Translations under genes and position numbers: made by a program
Assembly: GCA_964517075.1 (NCBI GenBank)
Contig: CAZFAT010000151.1
Coordinates: forward strand, 1-14,845
Direction: 5' to 3'
DNA length: 14,845 bases
Source of the DNA: CAZFAT01 sp964517075
GTDB lineage: Bacteria > Acidobacteriota > Vicinamibacteria > Vicinamibacterales > SCN-69-37
Notes under the pieces: generated by a model
The model's database searches: none
What the model was told of the DNA's origin: nothing
Seen by the model: the letters and a program-made list of their open reading frames with translations, nothing else
In this document: positions 6,748-12,839 of the stretch, one piece after another
Numbering within the stretch: the stretch's first letter is position 1
Layout: every line of letters begins with the position of its first letter

Positions 6748-9375
6748 ATGCCCGCCTTCCGATCGCGCCTCCCGGGCCTGCTGGCCTGCCTCGTGGTGGG
6801 TTCGTCGTTCGCACAGGAACAGGCCCATCCGGCCTGGCCCGCGGCCGAGCGCGACCATAAGCCGTGGACGCGGTGGTGGTGGCCGGCAAGCGCCGTCGAC
6901 ACGGCCAATCTCACGCGCCAGTTGCAAGCCATCGCCGCCGCCAATCTCGGCGGCGTGGAGATCACGCCCATTTATGGCGCCCAGGGCGCGGAGGCGCGCT
7001 ACATCGAATTCCTCACCGCGAACTGGATGGCGATGCTCGAGCACACCGGCCGCGAGGCCAGGCGGCTCGGCCTCGGCGTGGACATGGCCACCGGCACCGG
7101 CTGGCCCTTCGGAGGACCGTCGGTGCGGCCCGAGGACTCGAACACGAAGATCGTCCTGCGCGACGGCCGGCTCACGGGCGAACCCACGACGATGATGGTC
7201 AAGCGCGCGGGGCCGGGCGGCGTGGGCCTGGTCCTGGACCCGTACTCGCCCGACGCGCTGCATCGGTATCTCGCGCCGTTTACCAGAGCCTTCGCGTCAA
7301 TGCCCCGCGGACTCGTCCGCGGCCAGTTTCATGATTCCTTCGAGTACTACGAGGCGGGCTGGACGCCAACGCTGCCCGAGGTCTTCCAGCGGATGCACGG
7401 CTACGACCTGCAGTCGTTCGCCGCCGAGCTCCTCGGCGGCAAGGCCGCGGACACCGACACGCTCGCACGTGTGAAAAGCGACTATCGCGAGACGCTGGCC
7501 GCGCTGCACCTCCAGTATCTCGACGCGTGGGTGACCTGGTCGCACCAGCAGGGCTTCATCACCCGCAACCAGTCGCACGGCGCGCCCGCGAACCTGCTCG
7601 ATCTCTACGGTCGGGTGGACGTGCCGGAAACCGAGCTGTTCGGCTCGACGCCCTTCCCCATCCCCGGACTGCGCCGCATGGACGACGAGGTGCGGCACGA
7701 TCAGGATTTGCCGGAGTCGCTCGTCATCCGGATGGCGTCGTCGGCGGCCCACGTGATGGGACGCCGGCTCGCGTCGAGTGAGAGCAGCACGTGGCTGCGC
7801 GACCACTGGAAGGTCGCGCTGTCGTACGCGAAGCCAGAGCTCGACCGCGTGATGCTCGACGGCATCAACCACATCGTCCACCACGGCACCGTGTACTCGC
7901 CTGAAGACGCGGCCTGGCCCGGCTGGCTGTTCTACGCGTCGACGCAGTACAACCCGAACAACCCGTGGTGGGACGACTTCGGCGCGATGAACCGCTACAT
8001 CCAGCGCGTGCAGTCGGTGCTGCAAGGCGGTACGCCCGACAACGAGGTGCTGGTGTACTGGCCGGTGTACGACGTCTGGGACAAGGGCGACGGAATGATG
8101 CAGCAGCTCGGCGTGCACGACGTGAAGTGGCTGACCGAGACATCAGCCGGGCGTCTGGCGCGCACGCTGCTCGCGCAGGGCTACAGCTTCGACTACATTT
8201 CCGACGCGCAGCTCGCGCAGACGAAAACGGTCGAGGGCCAACTGACGACGCCCGGTGCCCGCTACAAGGTCCTGGTCGTCCCAGCGGCGCGCCGGATGCC
8301 CGCCGCCACACTCGAGCACATCGTCACCTTGGCGAACGCCGGCGCGACCGTCGTCTTCGAGTCGCTCCCTGAAGACGTGCCGGGCTATGGGCGGCTGGCG
8401 GAACGCCAGGCGCAATTCCGCGCCGCGCTGGGCAGGCTGTCGTTCTCGCCCACCCCCGGCGGCGACGAGGCGCGCATCGGCCGCGGGCGCGTGCTGCGCG
8501 ACGACGTGATGTCCGCCCTGCCGCGTCTCCCCGTCACCCGAGAGCTTCTCGTGCAGACGGGAGCCGGATTCATCCGCCGCGCCCGCCCGGACGGTCACGA
8601 CTATTTCCTCGCGAACCTGACGGGTCGGCGGGTCGACCAGTGGATCCCGCTCGGCGTCGCCGCGACATCCGCGGTGATCCTCGACCCGCTCACCGGCCGC
8701 GGCGGTACCGCCGCGCTGCGGCCGAACGGCAGCCAGACAGCGGTGTACCTGCAACTGGCTCCCGGCGAATCGCTGGTGCTGCGCACCTCGCGGGCGGCGG
8801 CCGCCGCGGGTCCACGCTGGGCGTACACCGGGCCGGCCGGCGCGCCGGTCGAGCTCACGGGCGTCTGGCAGATCGAGTTCCTCAAGGGTGGAGCTGAACG
8901 GCCTCCCGCCGCCACGCAGACCGCGCTCGGGTCCTGGACGACACTCGGTGGCGAGGCCGAGCGGTTCGCCGGCACGGCGCGCTACCGGCTCGAGTTCGAC
9001 CTCGCCTCACTCGCGCGGACGTCCGACGCCACGACGTCGCCCGCGGCGTGGGCGCTCGACCTGGGCGATGTGCGGGAGAGTGCGCGCGTGCGCCTGAACG
9101 GCGAGGACGTCGCCACGGCGTGGAGCGTGCCGTTCGTCGTGCCGCTCGGCACCCGCCTGCGGCCGAGGATGAACGTGCTCGAGCTGGAGGTGACGAACCT
9201 CGCCGCGAACAGAATCCGCGACATGGATCGACGCGGCGTGGCGTGGAAGATCATGCACGAAATCAACTTCGTGAACATCAACTACCGCCCCTTCGATGCG
9301 GCCGCGTGGGACCTCACGCCGTCAGGACTGCTGGGCCCCGTGCGACTCGTTCCCCTGCGCCTGCTGCCGCCCTAG
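6748..9375 (+). CDS. Secreted GH106-like alpha-L-rhamnosidase
   Basis: Probable exo-acting alpha-L-rhamnosidase of glycoside hydrolase family 106, the family that removes rhamnose from rhamnogalacturonan and related pectic chains. 875 aa; a signal peptide ends near residue 22 (SSFAQ). The family opening is clear: KPWTRWWWPASAVD (38-51), then NLTRQLQAIAAANLGGVEIT (54-73). The TIM-barrel region runs to about residue 430 and includes GLGVDMATGTGWPFGG (108-123), the strand end FHDSFEYYEAGW (194-205) and LASSESSTW (341-349); the glutamates in the last two are reasonable candidates for active-site acids. Residues about 433-560 look like a Rossmann-type domain (VLVYWPVYDVW, YKVLVVPAARRMP). The C-terminus, about 702-870, is a beta-sandwich domain of the GH2 type (GVWQIEF, WALDLGDVRESARVRLNGED). 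Length fits the family, although some members are longer. The nearby oligogalacturonate lyase supports a role in pectin breakdown. I cannot exclude other alpha-L-sugar specificities. Confidence 0.87.
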   Translation: MPAFRSRLPGLLACLVVGSSFAQEQAHPAWPAAERDHKPWTRWWWPASAVDTANLTRQLQAIAAANLGGVEITPIYGAQGAEARYIEFLTANWMAMLEHTGREARRLGLGVDMATGTGWPFGGPSVRPEDSNTKIVLRDGRLTGEPTTMMVKRAGPGGVGLVLDPYSPDALHRYLAPFTRAFASMPRGLVRGQFHDSFEYYEAGWTPTLPEVFQRMHGYDLQSFAAELLGGKAADTDTLARVKSDYRETLAALHLQYLDAWVTWSHQQGFITRNQSHGAPANLLDLYGRVDVPETELFGSTPFPIPGLRRMDDEVRHDQDLPESLVIRMASSAAHVMGRRLASSESSTWLRDHWKVALSYAKPELDRVMLDGINHIVHHGTVYSPEDAAWPGWLFYASTQYNPNNPWWDDFGAMNRYIQRVQSVLQGGTPDNEVLVYWPVYDVWDKGDGMMQQLGVHDVKWLTETSAGRLARTLLAQGYSFDYISDAQLAQTKTVEGQLTTPGARYKVLVVPAARRMPAATLEHIVTLANAGATVVFESLPEDVPGYGRLAERQAQFRAALGRLSFSPTPGGDEARIGRGRVLRDDVMSALPRLPVTRELLVQTGAGFIRRARPDGHDYFLANLTGRRVDQWIPLGVAATSAVILDPLTGRGGTAALRPNGSQTAVYLQLAPGESLVLRTSRAAAAAGPRWAYTGPAGAPVELTGVWQIEFLKGGAERPPAATQTALGSWTTLGGEAERFAGTARYRLEFDLASLARTSDATTSPAAWALDLGDVRESARVRLNGEDVATAWSVPFVVPLGTRLRPRMNVLELEVTNLAANRIRDMDRRGVAWKIMHEINFVNINYRPFDAAAWDLTPSGLLGPVRLVPLRLLPP

Positions 9376-9386
9376 CCGGCGAACCG

Positions 9387-9414
9387 GGAACGTCAGGCAG
9401 ACACGGGACGTTCC
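9387..9414. repeat. 8-bp perfect inverted repeat after the rhamnosidase gene
   Basis: GGAACGTC (9387-9394) and GACGTTCC (9407-9414) are exact reverse complements separated by 12 bases. The first arm begins 12 nt after the rhamnosidase stop codon. There is no T-run after it, so it is a weak candidate for an intrinsic terminator. The palindromic half-sites could instead be an operator for the HD-GYP gene that follows. The rest of 9376-9550 shows no gene and no clear promoter. Confidence 0.4.
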
Positions 9415-9550
9415 AGAATCGTCGTGCGGCGTCACAGGACAGACGCTCGGGTGCGATCGCCCGGCCCACTGAGCGCTTGCGACCACGGATTTCCCGGGCG
9501 TTTCAGCGGGTTCGGATGTGGATCGGCTTTTGCCCCTCTCGCGCCTGATC

Positions 9551-10609
9551 ATGCCCCTGGATGTCGCTCGTGTCACCGATCTACCGGCCGCGAGGCGCGT
9601 GTCCACGGTACCCGATGAGGCCGTTTCCACGCTACGGCCCGCGAACGCTCTCCGCTTGACGTCGCGCCTCATGCGCCACCTGGAGGAAGTCAATCGGGAA
9701 CTGTGGCTGCTGTTGTCGCTCTTCGTGCTCGCGGCCCTGGTGAATACGCTCGTCGACTCGCAGCGGGTCCTCCTGGGGCTGTACACGCTGCCCACCGTCG
9801 TGTCGGCCTATCTGTACGGACGCCGGCACGCCACGCTGACCGCGCTCGCCAGCGTCCTGATGCTGGTGCTGCTGGCCTGGTTCGACCCTCAGTTCCTCGG
9901 CGCGCGGGCCAGCACCCTCGTCGTCGGGAAATGGATCGACCTGACGATCTGGGGTGGCACCCTGATGGTCACCGGGTATCTGATGGGCACGCTCTGCGAT
10001 CACAAAGCGGCGCAGGTGCGCGAACTGCGCGACACCTACACCGGCGTCATGCTGATCCTGGCCCACTTCATCTCGAAGGACAAATACACAGAGAACCACT
10101 CCTATCGCGTGTCGGTCTATGCGTCGCGCATCGCGGCGGCGCTCGACTTCAGCCCTGAACGGATCGAGGATGTCCGAGCGGCGGCCCTGCTGCACGACAT
10201 CGGGAAGCTGGACGTGAGCCGCGAGTTGCTCTACAAAGCCGCGCGGCTCACCGAAACCGAGTATCTCGAGATGCGGGCGCACGTGGACCGGGGCATCGCG
10301 ATGCTGCAGCCCGTCGGCGGATCACTCCGGCGCGTGATCCCGATTATTCTCGCGCACCACGACAAGTTCGACGGATCCGGCTATCACGGCACGCGAGGCG
10401 CGGCGATCCCGCTCGAGGCCCGGATCCTCGCGGTCGCCGACGTGTACGATTCGCTCACGAGCGACCGCCCGTACCGCAAGGCGATGTCCCCGTTCGAAGG
10501 CCGCGAGATGATCGTGCGCGGATCGGGAACCGACTTCGATCCGGAGGTCGTCCGCGCCTTTCTCACCACGTTCAGCCGGGGCGACATGGAAGTGCCGTTC
10601 GGCTCGTGA
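9551..10609 (+). CDS. Membrane HD-GYP-type phosphohydrolase (possible cyclic-di-GMP phosphodiesterase) with altered GYP motif
   Basis: HD-GYP domains hydrolyse the second messenger cyclic di-GMP. From the ATG at 9551 the product is 352 aa; a GTG at 9518 would add 11 residues and an ATG at 9671 would remove 40, and none has a strong ribosome site. After a soluble leader there are about four hydrophobic spans (LWLLLSLFVLAALVNTL, YTLPTVVSAYLYG, TALASVLMLVLLAWF and TIWGGTLMVTGYLMG), reminiscent of DUF4118/KdpD-like sensor membranes. The catalytic domain follows: NHSYRVSVYASRIAAAL, then LLHDIGKLDV with the HD pair, MRAHVDRG, AHHDKFDGSGYHGTRG, and ARILAVADVYDSLTSDRPYR. The metal-binding His and Asp residues are present. 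The third signature, normally HHE..DGxGYPxG, reads HHD..DGSGYHGT, with Pro replaced by His (codon 10385-10387). No periplasmic sensing domain or response-regulator receiver is present. Stop codons of this gene and the minus-strand remnant are 3 nt apart. Confidence 0.85.
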   Translation: MPLDVARVTDLPAARRVSTVPDEAVSTLRPANALRLTSRLMRHLEEVNRELWLLLSLFVLAALVNTLVDSQRVLLGLYTLPTVVSAYLYGRRHATLTALASVLMLVLLAWFDPQFLGARASTLVVGKWIDLTIWGGTLMVTGYLMGTLCDHKAAQVRELRDTYTGVMLILAHFISKDKYTENHSYRVSVYASRIAAALDFSPERIEDVRAAALLHDIGKLDVSRELLYKAARLTETEYLEMRAHVDRGIAMLQPVGGSLRRVIPIILAHHDKFDGSGYHGTRGAAIPLEARILAVADVYDSLTSDRPYRKAMSPFEGREMIVRGSGTDFDPEVVRAFLTTFSRGDMEVPFGS

Positions 10610-10612
10610 CGG

Positions 10613-10944
10613 CTACAGGGTCGCCGGCTTCCTGAACAGCGCGTCGTCCACCTTGACGTTGTGCTCCACGCTGGTGACTACGATGGTCACCGTCTGCACC
10701 GCCGACGACGTCCGCAGACGGAAGGGTACCTTGATGCCATCGACGTCCCGGAAGTCGGACACTTCCGCCGTCTGCTCGACGTCGGCGCCGTCCGGCCCTC
10801 CGCCGATCGTCATCACGACCTTGATGGGGAGGAACGTCGTGGCATCGATGTACTGACACAGGGGGGCGCCCTGCTTCGGCTGCAAGACCAGCACGTGGCG
10901 TCGCGGTCCCCGACCCGCTCCTTCCCGCTCACTGTCGCGGTCAT
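10613..10944 (-). pseudogene. Frameshifted, N-terminally deleted remnant of a LolA/lipoprotein-sorting-like gene
   Basis: The last 94 codons (from about 10896 to the TAG at 10613) read as the C-terminal half of an outer-membrane lipoprotein-sorting-like domain: PLCQYIDATTFLPIKV, then SDFRDVDGIKVPFRLR, SVEHNVKVDDALF and KPATL. Just upstream, in another frame, VSGKERVGDRDA (about 10933-10897) matches the segment that normally precedes this half. The frame change falls at 10897-10899; one missing C would join the two (GCC then CAC). The upstream frame continues back to the lyase stop at 10996 as IVVAAVLSPAAQPQGG, which looks like the tail of a signal peptide, with no good start codon. An AGGAGG lies only one base before the ATG at 10944. 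A complete family member is over 200 aa, so most of the N-terminal half is gone. A 93-aa ORF from the GTG at 10894 is the alternative reading. Confidence 0.6.
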
Positions 10945-10995
10945 GCCTCCTTGGGGCTGAGCCGCAGGGCTGAGCACCGCGGCGACGACGATCGG

Positions 10996-12303
10996 CTACC
11001 GCTTCGCGATCTCCACGGCGTACACGTGCCGCCGGTCCGTGCCGAACTGGCCGGTGAAGATCACCCATTTCTTGTCAGGCGTGACGTGGACGTTCGGTTC
11101 CACGCCGCCCTTGCCCGTCACGTAGTTGTGCGCGCCCATGTCGACGAGCTTCTCGCGTGTGACGGTGTCGTTCGGCTGGACGCGGAAGAGGTTGATCCAC
11201 TTGCCGTCCTTCGCGTAGGCCACCTGCGAGGCGTCGCCGCCGTCACCGGCAAACAGGGTGTCGTCGCGCGAGCTGTTGAAGTGCACGCTCCACCAGTCGC
11301 GCTCGACGTGGTACCGGACGCGCCGGCCCGTCGCCATGTTCACACCGGCAATCCAGAAGACCTCGCTGCGCGGCGTCTGCAAGTCGAACCAGACGGTCTG
11401 GCCGTCGAAGCTCCACCACTCATGGCCGTTGATCTCCATGTCCATGGTGCGCTTGTGCATCAGCTGCCTCTGGCTGCCATCGGTGCGGATGGTCCACGTG
11501 CGATCCAGCTCGTGCCAGGTGCCTTCGTGACAATACAGCAGCAGGTGGGGATCGACCGGATTGAACTGCATGTGGTTCAGGTCGCCGTACTGGAACCCGG
11601 TCTCGTGCGTCGCGCCGGTCCGGAGATCCGTGAAGAGGAACGACTGCAGGCCGGGGTTGAGCGCGCGCTTCGCGAGGCCGTCTTCCTTCGTCACCGAGTA
11701 CTGCTGGTCCGGCGTCAGATCGGCCATGGTCTTGCCCGGAAACATCCGCTGGAGTTGCGGGACGACCGGGCGCACGGGCGGACGGGGATACTTCCCGTCC
11801 GGATCCTGGGCGTTGCCGTTCTTGGCCACCGACAACGTCCCGTCGGCGTTCACGAGACCGCGGGCATGTGTCACGTCGCGGACCTGCTTCGTGTCCACGT
11901 GCACCGCGCGCAGGGCGGCACCGCCGGGGCCGCGGCCGCCCCCGCCCGGACCACGCGCACGAGCCGCGCCGCGGCCCTGAGTGAAGTAGATCTCGCGGCT
12001 GCGCCGGGCAAAGTAGCCGCCTCGGGCCCCGGGGGCCACCACCTCAGCCCCCGCGTCTGGCGTGCCGATCGCCGCGACCGGCATCACGGCAATGCCCGCC
12101 GGCGTGTTGAACATCAGCGTGTCCCCCTCCGGCGAAAACGCGTTGTCGTGGAAGTACAACGTTGACCCGCCGGCGGCGTCCGTGAGCCGGACGATGCGGT
12201 GGCCCGTCGCGGGATCGATCCAGTCGGTGGGACGATCGGTCTGCGCCAGGACGACGGCTGTCGCCATCGCCACGCCGGCCGCCGTCAGCTGAAACGTCGT
12301 CAT
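10996..12303 (-). CDS. Oligogalacturonate lyase family protein (PL22-like)
   Basis: Oligogalacturonate lyases (PL22) cleave short galacturonide chains from pectin to unsaturated monomers by beta-elimination and fold as a seven-bladed propeller with a Mn site. The start is the ATG at 12303, with GAGGAG six bases upstream, giving 435 aa. The N-terminus (residues 1-21, ending VVLAQ) looks like a signal peptide, so it would be periplasmic. Propeller segments: DNAFSPEGDTLMF (53-65), LNHMQFNPVDPHLLLYCHEG (242-261), NGHEWWSFDGQTVWFD (292-307), HFNSSRDDTLFAGDGG (341-356), and EPNVHVTPDKKWVIFTG (402-418). The described metal site of a PL22 lyase includes a Q-x-x-H-x-H group; the matching place here appears to read V-x-x-N-x-H, so activity on oligogalacturonate is less certain than family membership. 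A Gly/Arg-rich insert sits at about 110-130. The start overlaps the stop of the truncated hydrolase (ATGA), implying translational coupling. Confidence 0.87.
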   Translation of the reverse strand: MTTFQLTAAGVAMATAVVLAQTDRPTDWIDPATGHRIVRLTDAAGGSTLYFHDNAFSPEGDTLMFNTPAGIAVMPVAAIGTPDAGAEVVAPGARGGYFARRSREIYFTQGRGAARARGPGGGGRGPGGAALRAVHVDTKQVRDVTHARGLVNADGTLSVAKNGNAQDPDGKYPRPPVRPVVPQLQRMFPGKTMADLTPDQQYSVTKEDGLAKRALNPGLQSFLFTDLRTGATHETGFQYGDLNHMQFNPVDPHLLLYCHEGTWHELDRTWTIRTDGSQRQLMHKRTMDMEINGHEWWSFDGQTVWFDLQTPRSEVFWIAGVNMATGRRVRYHVERDWWSVHFNSSRDDTLFAGDGGDASQVAYAKDGKWINLFRVQPNDTVTREKLVDMGAHNYVTGKGGVEPNVHVTPDKKWVIFTGQFGTDRRHVYAVEIAKR

Positions 12304-12788
12304 GGACTGCTCCTCGTCTTCGGCGCGAGCACGATGAACCCATCCCGCTCGGTAAAGTCGGTCGTGCCGTCGAACAGGATCTGCTGGAGCGGCGTGATCG
12401 CCAGCCCATGGAGGTCCACCACGAGGGGCGTGGGCTGACCCGGTGTGTAGGTGGATGGCACGAACAACGCGCAGGACATCTCCGCGTTCGCCTCGGGCGG
12501 CCAATAGGTGCACTCCAGGATGCGACGCTGTGACGAGGTCAGCGGGGGCTGGGCCGATCGGGGAATGCCCTTGAAGCCGCGCGAGATGTCTGGCGCCGGC
12601 ATGCCGGGGATCGGCGTGCCGTTGTGCTGAACGTTGGCCGTGCCCGCGCTAGCATCCGCGGCGGCCTGGGTCAGCAGCCGGCAGTTCTGGCCCGGGGCCA
12701 ACGCCGCCGCGTCCGGCGACTGGGCCACGGCTGGCGCGGCGGCCAGGCCGACGGTCACGAACAGAGCACTCCACGACAGACGCACCAC
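12300..12788 (-). pseudogene. 3'-truncated secreted alpha/beta hydrolase (carbohydrate esterase / PHB depolymerase-like)
   Basis: A 162-aa ORF that begins like a complete secreted esterase and stops in the middle of the fold. The GTG start at 12788 has GGAAGG eight bases upstream (12797-12802). A signal peptide ends near residue 22 (APAVAQ). The enzyme domain starts at about residue 85, with CTYWPPEANAEMSCALFVPS, then TPLVVDLHGLAITPLQQ carrying the HG oxyanion element (127-128), and TERDGFIVLAP (146-156). Family members continue for roughly another 150 residues with the GxSxG nucleophile and the Asp and His; all are absent here. After VLAP the frame runs through the lyase's ribosome site and stops at a TGA overlapping the lyase ATG. 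This looks like a deletion that fused the gene to the lyase leader. The remaining product cannot be catalytic in the usual way, but its translation may still feed the lyase. Confidence 0.75.
12310..12315 (-). promoter_or_regulatory. Ribosome binding site of the oligogalacturonate lyase
   Basis: GAGGAG on the minus strand lies six bases before the ATG at 12303 and inside the last codons of the truncated hydrolase. It fixes the lyase start well downstream of the in-frame extension that reaches 12513, which shows no family resemblance. Confidence 0.65.
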
Positions 12789-12796
12789 CGGTTCGG

Positions 12797-12802
12797 CCTT
12801 CC
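12797..12802 (-). promoter_or_regulatory. Ribosome binding site of the truncated hydrolase
   Basis: GGAAGG on the minus strand lies eight bases before the GTG at 12788. The gene therefore retains a normal initiation site despite its missing 3' half. It lies in the 51-nt gap after the 571-aa lipoprotein gene. Confidence 0.5.
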
Positions 12803-12839
12803 AGTCGATCCGTCGGGCTGAGGCCCGGCGGCTACGTTG

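Noticed and set aside
11930..11990. G/C-rich, repeat-like tract
   Set aside because: It encodes the Gly/Arg/Pro-rich insert of the lyase; no ordered tandem unit is visible.
10951..12165. 404-aa open frame on the + strand
   Set aside because: It is antisense to the oligogalacturonate lyase, whose propeller motifs are clear. The + product is low-complexity and unlike any family.
12304..12513. N-terminal extension of the lyase to 12513
   Set aside because: The added 70 residues are a different frame of the truncated esterase, and the lyase has its own ribosome site and signal peptide at 12303.
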